Assembly (NCBI GenBank): GCA_910579955.1
Contig: CAJTWE010000022.1
Span: 5,957 to 42,065, forward strand
Direction: 5' to 3'
Origin: an uncultured Ruminococcus sp.
GTDB taxonomy: Bacteria > Bacillota > Clostridia > Oscillospirales > Ruminococcaceae
DNA length: 36,109 nucleotides
Part shown: positions 9,165-16,282 of the stretch, piece by piece
Layout of the letters: each line of letters opens with the position of its first letter
Position numbering within the stretch: position 1 is the first letter of the stretch
The notes under the pieces: generated by a model
The model's input: only the letters and a program-made list of their open reading frames with translations
What the model was told of the DNA's origin: nothing
Database searches by the model: none
Made by a program: the position numbers and the translations under genes

Positions 9165-10450
9165 GACTGTTCCTCCTCATATTTTTTTACCTTTTCAATC
9201 AAATCACGATTATATCTAACCCATTCTTTATCAAAACGTTTCAGAAAATCAGCAGCAGCGTCTTCATTTTCATCCATCAAATAAGTCTGTATCATCGCAT
9301 CTACGCTCATCTCGCTCGGATAATGATGGTCATGGAAATCAGACATTCTATCTGCCTCGATATAGCCTTTTACTCCATCCAACATTGCCGGAAGCGTAAA
9401 ATCGCCTTTCTTACAAGGAATTGCATTCTGGTTGTCCAAATAAATCTGTATTGTGTCATCTTCGTACAGGAATTTCAAAACTTCATATGCCGCATCTTTG
9501 TTTTTGCATTCTTTCATAACAGAAAACTGCAAGTCCACACCTGATGTCAAAATGTTATCGCTTTCAGCTTCGTTTGTGGGGAACGTAAATGTGTCGATAT
9601 TCATATCCGGATTTACAGAAAGTATCTGCGGAACTGCATAGCTTCCAATCGGATACATTGCTGATTCTCCTCGTGCAAAAGCAGTACAAGCGTCATTATA
9701 GCTATATGCATAAGGATTAGGTTCTGCATAACTAAGAAGCTCCTTGATCTTATTCGCAGCTTCTGCATAACCTTCGGTAAAGGTTGTATTTCCTGCATTT
9801 ACCTGAGAACAAATATCCGCATCCGAAAGTCCTACAGCAAGTGAATTCCAAGGCGAAAGTGTTGTCCAAGTATCTTTATATCCAAGGTACAGCGGCTGTT
9901 GACCGCTTGCTTGTATTGTTTCACAAAGCGCAGTGAATTCCGTCCATGTTTCTGGAATCTTCCAGCCGTTTTCTTCAAACATATCCCTATTGTAAAGAAT
10001 TCCGGCACAGTTTGCTACGTAAGGCAGGGCGTATACACCATCTTGCGGAATAAATTCCAGATCTTTTTCTATCTGCATATAGGAAGGCTTTATATCAGAA
10101 ACGCCTTCAAAATCCGAAATATCCATAAACAATTCTGCATCTAAAAAGTTGGAATAGTTGATATCTCCGCCGATTCCAACGATATCCGGATAATCTTCCT
10201 TGATGAGACGTGTTTTCAAGATAGTCATGGCTTCATACGGCGATTCAACTTGCAAAACAATATCATCGTGCGTCTCATTAAATCGCTTTTCCATTTCTTC
10301 AAATGCGTCCACAGCCTCCTGCTTGTATTGCAGCATATTGATTATCGTTTTTTCATCATCTGCATCATTCATATTACACCCAGTTGATAACACTGCGGAT
10401 GCTGAAATCATAGCAGCAAATAGAAATGTACTGACTTTTTTATGATTCAT
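9161..10450 (-). CDS. msmE: Sugar-binding lipoprotein of ABC transporter
   Basis: Extracellular solute-binding protein (family 1) that captures the alpha-galactoside and delivers it to MsmF/MsmG. The N-terminus is a lipoprotein signal: basic start, hydrophobic core and lipobox LSTGC, with lipidation expected at C25. The mature part has the typical two-lobed CUT1 features, including NRDMFEENGWKIPETWTEF and the tail FDKEWVRYNRD. Total length 429 is normal. It is the first gene of the operon, 23 bases after the end of its -10 region plus leader, with AAAGGAGGAG before the ATG. Ligand identity (raffinose, melibiose or stachyose) is inferred from the adjacent aga and gtfA. Confidence 0.93.
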   Translation of the reverse strand: MNHKKVSTFLFAAMISASAVLSTGCNMNDADDEKTIINMLQYKQEAVDAFEEMEKRFNETHDDIVLQVESPYEAMTILKTRLIKEDYPDIVGIGGDINYSNFLDAELFMDISDFEGVSDIKPSYMQIEKDLEFIPQDGVYALPYVANCAGILYNRDMFEENGWKIPETWTEFTALCETIQASGQQPLYLGYKDTWTTLSPWNSLAVGLSDADICSQVNAGNTTFTEGYAEAANKIKELLSYAEPNPYAYSYNDACTAFARGESAMYPIGSYAVPQILSVNPDMNIDTFTFPTNEAESDNILTSGVDLQFSVMKECKNKDAAYEVLKFLYEDDTIQIYLDNQNAIPCKKGDFTLPAMLDGVKGYIEADRMSDFHDHHYPSEMSVDAMIQTYLMDENEDAAADFLKRFDKEWVRYNRDLIEKVKKYEEEQS

Positions 10451-10497
10451 ATAAACTCCTCCTTTAAAATGTTGTACGTTGCTTTTAATTTAATTAT

Positions 10498-10526
10498 ATT
10501 ATATCATCCTTAATGCTACTTGTAAA
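10498..10526 (-). promoter_or_regulatory. Promoter of the msmEFG-gtfA-aga-galKT operon
   Basis: On the minus strand, TTTACA (10521-10526) and TATAAT (10498-10503) are separated by 17 bases, a near-consensus sigma-A promoter about 45 bases before the msmE start codon. Confidence 0.8.
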
Positions 10527-10539
10527 TCTCATGATTCAA

Positions 10540-10572
10540 CCACTTTCATACCAATTTGCCACTTTTTTCCAA
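10540..10572. promoter_or_regulatory. Tandem direct repeat, probable AraC-type activator site
   Basis: Two similar units, CCACTTTCATACCAA (from 10540) and CCACTTTTTTCCAAT (from 10559), repeat at 19 bases, just upstream of the msmE -35 box. Spaced direct repeats next to the -35 element are the usual layout for AraC-family activators; binding by the divergent regulator is inferred. Confidence 0.55.
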
Positions 10573-10588
10573 TAAATTTAAAATCACA

Positions 10589-10617
10589 TTGCATTTTGGT
10601 ATATTTAATGATATAAT
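10589..10617 (+). promoter_or_regulatory. Promoter of the AraC-family regulator gene
   Basis: TTGCAT (10589-10594), a 17-base spacer and TATAAT (10612-10617) precede the regulator start codon by 36 bases. It diverges from the operon promoter. Confidence 0.65.
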
Positions 10618-10653
10618 GAGTAAAAATGAAGCTTTATTCAAGGAGATTGCGTT

Positions 10654-11517
10654 ATGAACGATCTGATGTTTTCTATTTTCCCCAATGAAAATTTTATTGA
10701 TCTCGGACTGTTTCAATTTGGCAAAGAACGTTGCAGTGCTGCGCATTCATTCGGCCCTGCTGCACGAAACCATTTCCTTTTTCATTATGTGATTTCCGGA
10801 ACAGGAATGCTTATGTCAGATAATTCTCATGGCGAAACACAGACATTTTCTATTAAAAGTATGCAGGGATTTATGTTATTTCCTAATCAAATCGCAACCT
10901 ATATTGCTGATAAAGATATGCCTTGGGAATATGTTTGGGTTGAATTTGACGGGCTTCGTGTAAAGGGTATGCTTGAGATGGCAGGTATAACGGTAGACTC
11001 ACCGGTTTACCGTGCCAAAATGAAGGAACTTCGGGAAGAAATGAAAAACGAAATGCTGTATATAGTAGAAAATGCAAATTCTTCACCACTGCATTTAATA
11101 GGACATTTGTATTTGTTTTTGGACTATCTCGTTCGCTCTGCAACGGGACTCAGAATCACCAGCGGAAGCAAATTGCGTGATTTTTACATTCATGAAGCTT
11201 TGGAATACATCGAACATAACTTTCAAAATAATATTACAGTAGAGGAGATTGCAGAGGTTTGCGGTTTAAACAGAAGCTATTTTGGGAAAATTTTTAAAGA
11301 AGCCGTTGGAAATTCTCCACAAGAGTTCTTGCTGAAATTTCGTATGGCAAAAGCAGCGGAACTATTAAAATTAACAGAGTTATCCATAGGCGATATCGGA
11401 CTTGCTGTTGGCTATGATAACCAAATGCATTTCTCCAGAGCGTTCAAAAACATCTATGAGCTTTCTCCTCGTGAATGGCGCAATCGTAATAAAGTCAAGA
11501 AGAACTATTCTGAGTGA
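10654..11517 (+). CDS. msmR: AraC-family regulator of alpha-galactoside utilisation
   Basis: Likely sugar-responsive activator of the divergent operon. The 287 residues divide into an N-terminal cupin-like sensing domain (about 20-105, with the metal/ligand-strand segment RNHFLFHYVISGTG) and a C-terminal AraC DNA-binding domain with two helix-turn-helices (about 195-214, ITVEEIAEVCGLNRSYFGKI, and 243-264) ending in LSPREWR. AGGAG precedes the ATG. Divergent placement next to msmE matches the msmR/rafR arrangement in streptococci and other Firmicutes. The direct repeats at 10540-10572 are the probable target. The gene symbol rests on context; the family assignment is firm. Confidence 0.85.
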   Translation: MNDLMFSIFPNENFIDLGLFQFGKERCSAAHSFGPAARNHFLFHYVISGTGMLMSDNSHGETQTFSIKSMQGFMLFPNQIATYIADKDMPWEYVWVEFDGLRVKGMLEMAGITVDSPVYRAKMKELREEMKNEMLYIVENANSSPLHLIGHLYLFLDYLVRSATGLRITSGSKLRDFYIHEALEYIEHNFQNNITVEEIAEVCGLNRSYFGKIFKEAVGNSPQEFLLKFRMAKAAELLKLTELSIGDIGLAVGYDNQMHFSRAFKNIYELSPREWRNRNKVKKNYSE

Positions 11518-11719
11518 ATAATGACAAATAACTTTTGTCTATGTAATAGTGATTCCAGATATTCAGAAATCCGCTGTAATACTCTTCTCCATTCCACATT
11601 TTCATCTCAATGGTAACCATATTATCGAATTGTAATGTCAGCAATGCTACATATTATTTTGCCTTTGCTAGATATTCTAATAATACGCATCCGGTGATAA
11701 AATGGATTCAGATTTTGAA

Positions 11720-11748
11720 TTGACTTTTTCAGAATAGTGTGCTATAAT
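11720..11748 (+). promoter_or_regulatory. Sigma-A promoter for the YczE-like gene
   Basis: TTGACT (11720-11725), 17 bases, TATAAT (11743-11748). The -10 box ends only five bases before the ATG at 11754, which argues that translation begins farther downstream. The 236 bases between the AraC gene and 11754 hold no other feature I can support. Confidence 0.75.
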
Positions 11749-11780
11749 TAAAAATGCAATTAAGAAAGAAGGCACATCTA

Positions 11781-12422
11781 TTGAAACAAGTAATCAAAAA
11801 TTACGCCCTGTTCCTCATTGGGCTTTTTATCGCTGCAATGGGCGTAGCGCTGTCCGCAAAGGCAGGCCTTGGAACATCACCAGTCGCATCCGTTCCGTAT
11901 TCTATATCACTTGTAAATCATTCGCTGACATTTGGTTGGTGGCTGAATATATGCAGCGTCGTTCAGATATTGGTGCAGGTCGCTTTGCTCCGTAAAAAAT
12001 GTAAACCCGTTGAAATCATTATTCAGACAGTGCTTGCGTTTGTATACGGCTATCTGACGGATTTTTCATGTAATCTTATCAGTGGATTACAAGTAAATTC
12101 CTATGCAGTACAGTTTGCTCTTATGATTCTAAGCTGTATTGTTCTTGGATTTGGCATCTGGATACAGTTTAAAGGTGGAGTAGCAATGCTTCCCGGCGAA
12201 GCAATGAACCGTGCAATAAGCGAAGTTACCGGAAAAAGCTATGAAAACATCAAGATATTTTTCGACGTCCTGTATATCGTAGTTGCTGCCGTGATTTGCT
12301 TTATCTTTGTAGGAAAATTAGAAGGGGTAAGAGAAGGCAGCATTATTGCAGCTGTACTCATTGGTAATATCATAAAGCTATATAATTTAGCTTTCAATAA
12401 AATAACAAGCAAGAGCTGTTGA
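11781..12422 (+). CDS. YczE/YyaS-like integral membrane protein
   Basis: Polytopic membrane protein of the YczE family (COG2364-like), whose biochemical role is not established. The family hallmarks are an N-terminal hydrophobic helix followed by AKAGLGTSPVASVPYSIS and, later, GFGIWIQFKGGVAMLPGEAM; about five membrane segments are visible. The frame is open from ATG 11754, but that codon is only five bases from the -10 box and would sit at or before the transcript start. I therefore place the start at TTG 11781, which has AGAAGG eight bases upstream and gives 213 residues instead of 222. It has its own promoter and is separated from the next gene by 33 bases. Confidence 0.75.
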   Translation: MKQVIKNYALFLIGLFIAAMGVALSAKAGLGTSPVASVPYSISLVNHSLTFGWWLNICSVVQILVQVALLRKKCKPVEIIIQTVLAFVYGYLTDFSCNLISGLQVNSYAVQFALMILSCIVLGFGIWIQFKGGVAMLPGEAMNRAISEVTGKSYENIKIFFDVLYIVVAAVICFIFVGKLEGVREGSIIAAVLIGNIIKLYNLAFNKITSKSC

Positions 12423-12455
12423 GCCAAGTCCGAATTTGAAACTTGAGGAATTAAG

Positions 12456-12686
12456 ATGACAAAAAGAGAATTAGAAAAAAATTTAAATGAGTTAAATATT
12501 GACAAACTTGCATATGACCTAAATGGTGGTCTTTCAAGTGATGCACATTGCATAGAAAAAATTGGGGGTAAGTGGTACACTTACTATTCAGAACGAGGTC
12601 AACGCACTTCATTAAAGGAATTTGAAACAGAGCAAGAAGCTTGTCAGTATTTCTTAGATTGGCTCAAGTATGTTTTTAATATTTGA
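12456..12686 (+). CDS. Small acidic hypothetical protein
   Basis: A 76-residue soluble protein with TTGAGGAA before the ATG, so it is a convincing gene. The segment YYSERGQRTSLKEFETEQEACQYFLDWL recalls small immunity proteins of polymorphic toxin systems (Imm59-like), but this is only a resemblance from memory and no toxin gene is adjacent. It is probably transcribed with the YczE-like gene 33 bases upstream and ends at a strong terminator. Confidence 0.65.
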   Translation: MTKRELEKNLNELNIDKLAYDLNGGLSSDAHCIEKIGGKWYTYYSERGQRTSLKEFETEQEACQYFLDWLKYVFNI

Positions 12687-12689
12687 TAT

Positions 12690-12721
12690 AAAAAGGAGCG
12701 ACTAAAAAATCGCTCCTTTTT
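12690..12721. terminator. Bidirectional terminator
   Basis: Perfect 12-bp stem AAAAAGGAGCGA / TCGCTCCTTTTT with an 8-nt loop, between the small hypothetical gene and the convergent SHOCT gene. Confidence 0.88.
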
Positions 12722-12728
12722 GTATAAA

Positions 12729-13568
12729 TTATAATCCCAGTATTTGCTTTTTCTTTGCGTCATATTCCTCTTGTGTAATAGCGCCGCTATCGAGTAGCGA
12801 TTTGTATTTTGCAAGCTCGTCCGCTTCTGTAGATTGAGAGGAAGTAGGCTTTGGAATTTCGACAGCTGGAATGTCCTGCTTTTCTTTCAATAAAGTGGAA
12901 ACTGTTTTAAAGATCTCATCACGATTCTTTATCAGATAAAAATGAATCTTACCGGACGAAGTGGCAATGGCAACGCTTTTTAGGAGACCCATAGAAATCG
13001 AAGATACCTGATTACACGGAAGTTCGACCTGCCTGCCAAATAGCGCTCTGCCTGTTATACGTTTGTCTGTGACAGCGATGCTGATGTTGCGGAAGGCAAG
13101 ATAGACAACTTGTCCTATTGCCGCAAAAAACAGAAAAGGAAAAATTCCTATAATGATATACCCCGGTTCAAAATGTTTCTCAAAGAATCCCAGCTCCTCA
13201 AGGCAATAATCAATATAGCCGTTTACATACGCATCTCTGCCTTCTTTAAGCTTTTCGAGAGAATCTGGATATAATGGGTCCTTTAGTCCCATGTAATAAT
13301 CTGCATACTCTTCGGCACTATTATAATTATCTTGAAGCCAGGACTCTTCCGTGTATTCTACAAAATATCCTTGATATACACGATAACGTAGATCTGCCCT
13401 CTCTGTACAATCTTCTATATAATGTGACGTATAAAGGTTCGTAATACAAATACCGACAACTAATGTTCCAATAAAAGCGATAATTCCTATAATGATCATA
13501 ACCTTACGAAACTTCGCAATGTTATAAAGCTGGGATTTCGCTAATACTTTTTCATTTGCATTTTCCAT
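12729..13568 (-). CDS. Membrane protein with PH-like region and C-terminal SHOCT domain
   Basis: The 279 residues show a membrane helix at about 23-45, an extracytoplasmic Tyr/Asp/Glu-rich segment, a second helix at about 137-157, then a PH-like region (AVTDKRITGRALFGRQVELPC...) and a 28-residue SHOCT tail (LAKYKSLLDSGAITQEEYDAKKKQIL). SHOCT is a short oligomerisation motif often placed at the end of bacterial PH-domain proteins. No enzyme function can be assigned. AAGGAG precedes the ATG. It lies 32 bases after the next gene upstream and ends in the terminator at 12690-12721. Confidence 0.8.
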   Translation of the reverse strand: MENANEKVLAKSQLYNIAKFRKVMIIIGIIAFIGTLVVGICITNLYTSHYIEDCTERADLRYRVYQGYFVEYTEESWLQDNYNSAEEYADYYMGLKDPLYPDSLEKLKEGRDAYVNGYIDYCLEELGFFEKHFEPGYIIIGIFPFLFFAAIGQVVYLAFRNISIAVTDKRITGRALFGRQVELPCNQVSSISMGLLKSVAIATSSGKIHFYLIKNRDEIFKTVSTLLKEKQDIPAVEIPKPTSSQSTEADELAKYKSLLDSGAITQEEYDAKKKQILGL

Positions 13569-13600
13569 AATTCTTCTCCTTAGGTATGTAATTTTTAGGT

Positions 13601-14317
13601 TTACCTTATTTTGTTCTTTTTAATAAACGTAACCAGTTTATTTCCTGCACTGAACAAGCTGTAAAACTTGTTGACAGATTCTGATGCTTCTCTTAAATCT
13701 GATATAGCGTCATCTGCAACAAACTTCGCATACTCATTCCTTAATCGCTTTATCAATTCTTCATCAGCTGCATGTTCCTCTTCAAATTTTAAGGCAAATA
13801 TAAAGAGATAATCAATTTCAATCTCCAAAATTTTGGAGTTCAGGTGTTTTTCAACAATATCACCGTTTTCCTCAAGAAAATTCTTGACTTCGATCATTAC
13901 ATTCGGGTCGGGGATTGTTATCAACACTTTGTTATCATGAGTCCTTGTCAATTTTGAGTCGCTAACAATGCTTGCAAAAGAATCAATCCAGTTATACTTT
14001 TCAGGATACACCAAATTTTTCTTAACTTTCAAATTTCGTATTTTCGATTCTGAAATACCAAGAATTTTACTCATAGAATAATCAGAGCATTTGCTGTAAT
14101 CAAGAACACCTTCTTTCTGATTCTGCTCAATAAGCTGTTCCATCAGGATATGAAACATCAGCAAATCTATCTCTGCTTTGCTTGATGAGCCAAAATTTCT
14201 GTCAAAAAACAGAGTGGCAATTTGGTCAAAACACTTTGCTTTAAGACTTTCATCATAGAATAGCTCTTCATACTTCTTTTGACAATCAGAATGTCGAAAT
14301 TTTACATCACTGTGCAA
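13601..14317 (-). CDS. Hypothetical protein with possible helix-turn-helix
   Basis: Not a recognised family. The frame can be extended to 14467, but that extension reads through a homopolymer as six phenylalanines and overlaps the promoter. The best start is TTG at 14317: AAGGAG lies ten bases upstream and it gives about 238 residues. The protein is soluble, rich in charged residues, and contains DYSMSKILGISESKIRNLKVKK, which looks like a helix-turn-helix or lambda-repressor-like segment. The C-terminus (EHAADEELIKRLRNEY onward) is strongly helical. It is read from a promoter with a homopolymer spacer and may be co-transcribed with the SHOCT gene 32 bases downstream. Confidence 0.65.
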   Translation of the reverse strand: MHSDVKFRHSDCQKKYEELFYDESLKAKCFDQIATLFFDRNFGSSSKAEIDLLMFHILMEQLIEQNQKEGVLDYSKCSDYSMSKILGISESKIRNLKVKKNLVYPEKYNWIDSFASIVSDSKLTRTHDNKVLITIPDPNVMIEVKNFLEENGDIVEKHLNSKILEIEIDYLFIFALKFEEEHAADEELIKRLRNEYAKFVADDAISDLREASESVNKFYSLFSAGNKLVTFIKKNKIR

Positions 14318-14353
14318 CGTTACATCACTCCTTTTTTGTATATTGCATATATA

Positions 14354-14380
14354 ATTATAAAAAAAAAAAAAAAAAAACAA
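14354..14380 (-). promoter_or_regulatory. Promoter with homopolymeric spacer
   Basis: On the minus strand a run of 19 T joins TTGTTT (-35, 14375-14380) to TATAAT (-10, 14354-14359), leaving only a 15-base spacer. The -10 lies about 37 bases before the TTG start at 14317. Changes in the tract length would move the spacing toward or away from 17. Confidence 0.5.
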
Positions 14381-14492
14381 GACGTTTTGCACAAACAGTT
14401 CATATTCTATCTTTTGCATAAACTTTAGTGTTGGATTCTGAGAGAAATTACCAATTTTCACAGCCAATGCGAGGGTGAAAAAACTAAAAATA

Positions 14493-14521
14493 TTGACTTT
14501 TTTATGTTTAGATGATATAAT
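14493..14521 (+). promoter_or_regulatory. Sigma-A promoter for the WYL-type fragment
   Basis: TTGACT (14493-14498), 17-base spacer, TATAAT (14516-14521), 40 bases before the start codon. Confidence 0.75.
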
Positions 14522-14561
14522 TAAATATAATATAGTATAGTATCGGGTTTTAGGAGCGATT

Positions 14562-14756
14562 ATGGAACACGAAAGAATAATAAAAATCTACGATTATCTA
14601 TGCCGTTACACAGATGAAACGAGGAGTGTAACGATAAAAGAAATTCAGAATCATCTATCAAATGGCGGAAATATGCAGAATGTTTCCGCTATTACCATAC
14701 GTAGAGATATTGACCGCCTGAGTTCGATGGGAAATGATATCCGAAATGCACAATAA
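14562..14756 (+). pseudogene. Truncated WYL-type transcriptional regulator, N-terminal HTH only
   Basis: The 64 residues correspond to the DeoR/WYL-type winged helix that begins WYL regulators: EHERIIKIYDYLCRYTDE, then SAITIRRDIDRLSSMGNDI as the recognition helix region. Full-length members continue with a WYL ligand-binding domain to about 300 residues; here the frame stops six residues after the helix-turn-helix and no WYL coding remnant is visible downstream. Promoter and AGGAG site are intact, so a small DNA-binding protein may still be made. It could be a functional mini-regulator, but 3' truncation is simpler. Confidence 0.6.
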
Positions 14757-14804
14757 AAATGTATATATAACATTAAAAAATCATCAAACTTACAAATATC
14801 TTAG

Positions 14805-14828
14805 AAAAGCCGACTTTAAGTCGGTTTT
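14805..14828. promoter_or_regulatory. TetR operator 1, overlapping a terminator-like hairpin
   Basis: Palindrome CCGAC-TTTAA-GTCGG (14810-14824) with A/T flanks, ending five bases before the -35 box of the TetR promoter. The same bases form a stem followed by five T, so it may also end the upstream transcript. Confidence 0.7.
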
Positions 14829-14832
14829 TCTA

Positions 14833-14861
14833 TTGACAAAATTATGATTCTATTGTATAAT
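14833..14861 (+). promoter_or_regulatory. Promoter of the TetR-ABC operon
   Basis: Consensus TTGACA (14833-14838) and TATAAT (14856-14861) with 17 bases between, flanked on both sides by the operators. Confidence 0.88.
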
Positions 14862-14872
14862 TACAAACAGAT

Positions 14873-14893
14873 AAACCGACCTTTAGTCGGTTT
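14873..14893. promoter_or_regulatory. TetR operator 2
   Basis: AAACCGAC / GTCGGTTT arms with a five-base centre (CTTTA), just downstream of the expected transcript start and before the ribosome binding site. It shares the CCGAC-N5-GTCGG core with operator 1, 66 bases centre to centre. Confidence 0.7.
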
Positions 14894-14906
14894 TGGAGGT
14901 GGAAAA

Positions 14907-15503
14907 ATGAGAGGCGAAAAAGGTGAAAAAAGAAAACAGGAGCTTCTGCAAATTGCATATCGTTTGTTCCTGTCCAAGGGATATGAAGAAACGAGCATTG
15001 ATGAGATCATTGAAGAGGCTAAGATTGCAAAGGGAACTTTCTATTATCATTTCAAAAGCAAAGAAGCATTGCTGGAAGCAATTATAAACAAGATGATAAC
15101 AGAAGAAACCGAACAGGCTAGACAGTTCCTATCTGCACCGTTGCCTGTTCCGCAAAAGGCTATTGCAATCATTACATCCCTCAGACCAAAGCAGGATGAA
15201 ATGACGATTGCCAATGCATTGAATCAAGAGGAAAACATTGTCATGCATGAAAAAATTAACAGACGGGTGATAGATGAAGCAGTTCCAATTTTAAGCGAGG
15301 TGGTTGAGGAGGGCATCGCACAGGGTATACTGGAGTGTGACAACATCAAAGAACGTGTAAGAATGACTCTCATCATTAGCAGCGATTTGTTTGATCACAG
15401 AAGCTTTACGTCTGCCGATATCGATGTGTTCATTGATACAGTGGAAAAGATTTTGGGTGCAAAAAGGGGAACATTTGAATTTATACGTCAGTTAATTCAG
15501 TAA
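14907..15503 (+). CDS. TetR-family regulator of the adjacent ABC exporter
   Basis: A 198-residue one-component repressor with an N-terminal TetR helix-turn-helix (TSIDEIIEEAKIAKGTFYYHFKSKEALL) and a variable ligand-binding C-terminus. The start is ATG 14907, preceded by TTTTGGAGG; an upstream ATG at 14844 lies inside the promoter spacer and cannot be used. Two operators with a CCGAC-N5-GTCGG core flank the promoter, so it most likely represses itself and the two exporter genes that follow 16 and 1 bases after the preceding stop. The inducer is unknown; peptides, bile compounds or antibiotics are typical for such operons, but this is inference. Confidence 0.88.
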   Translation: MRGEKGEKRKQELLQIAYRLFLSKGYEETSIDEIIEEAKIAKGTFYYHFKSKEALLEAIINKMITEETEQARQFLSAPLPVPQKAIAIITSLRPKQDEMTIANALNQEENIVMHEKINRRVIDEAVPILSEVVEEGIAQGILECDNIKERVRMTLIISSDLFDHRSFTSADIDVFIDTVEKILGAKRGTFEFIRQLIQ

Positions 15504-15519
15504 TAATATGGAGGTAATT

Positions 15520-16281
15520 ATGGGAAAAGAAGTCATTATTTCAGCAAGACATCTGAAAAAGGTTTTTGGCTCTGGAGAGAGCGAGCAGGTGATTTATTCC
15601 GATTTTGATATTGATATTTACAAGGGGGATTTTACCGTAATCATGGGTGCATCCGGTGCGGGAAAATCTACGCTTATGTATTCTCTTTCTGGAATGGATA
15701 AACCGAATGCAGGAACTATCACATTTTGCGGAACGGAGATAACAGGAATGAGCAGCGACGCTCTTGCTGTATTCAGAAGAAAAAACTGTGGATTTGTTTT
15801 TCAGCAGATCTATCTGATAGACAAAATGAATCTGATGGATAATGTGATAACAGCAGGAAGTCTAACAAGCAAAAACAAAAAGGATATTGTAAACAGAGCG
15901 AATGAGCTTTTTGATATGGTAAACATTCCACCTGCTACCAGAAAGAAACTGCCATCCCTGATTTCAGGCGGTGAAGCACAGAGAGCCGGAATCGTTAGAG
16001 CAGCAATCAATTCTCCTGCGGCAATTTTTGCTGATGAACCTACAGGAGCGCTCAACTCCAGCAATTCAGACGCTGTTCTTGACGTTTTCTCAAAGCTGAA
16101 TGCCACAGGACAAAGCATCATCATGGTAACACACGACAAGAAATCTGCACTCAGAGGTAACAGAGTCGTTTATCTAAAGGATGGGGAAATATTCGGCGAC
16201 TGCGACCTTGGTACATATTCTGCTGACGATAAAGACCGTATGAAGAAACTGGAAGATTTTCTTGCAAAGATGGGGTGGTAA
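15520..16281 (+). CDS. ABC exporter ATP-binding protein, MacB/LolD type
   Basis: Cytoplasmic ATPase of an FtsX-type (type VII) ABC system. From the ATG at 15520 the 254 residues show Walker A GASGAGKST (43-51), Q-loop FVFQQ (92-96), signature ISGGE (148-152, variant of LSGGQ), Walker B AIFADEP (168-174) and H-loop H205. An in-frame ATG at 15508 exists, but its bases form the upstream flank of GGAGG, which is correctly spaced for 15520. It overlaps nothing and is followed one base later by the permease start. TetR control is inferred from the shared operon. Confidence 0.92.
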   Translation: MGKEVIISARHLKKVFGSGESEQVIYSDFDIDIYKGDFTVIMGASGAGKSTLMYSLSGMDKPNAGTITFCGTEITGMSSDALAVFRRKNCGFVFQQIYLIDKMNLMDNVITAGSLTSKNKKDIVNRANELFDMVNIPPATRKKLPSLISGGEAQRAGIVRAAINSPAAIFADEPTGALNSSNSDAVLDVFSKLNATGQSIIMVTHDKKSALRGNRVVYLKDGEIFGDCDLGTYSADDKDRMKKLEDFLAKMGW

Positions 16282-16282
16282 T

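Noticed and set aside
11520..11640. Minus-strand fragment with a VTIEMKMWNGEEYYS-like reading, suggestive of a decayed nuclease-like domain
   Set aside because: Only about 40 codons, no ribosome binding site and weak resemblance; not enough to call a pseudogene.
14318..14467. Upstream extension of the hypothetical gene with a poly-Phe hydrophobic segment
   Set aside because: The phenylalanines are a translation of the T-run in the promoter; the extension covers -35, -10 and ribosome binding site.
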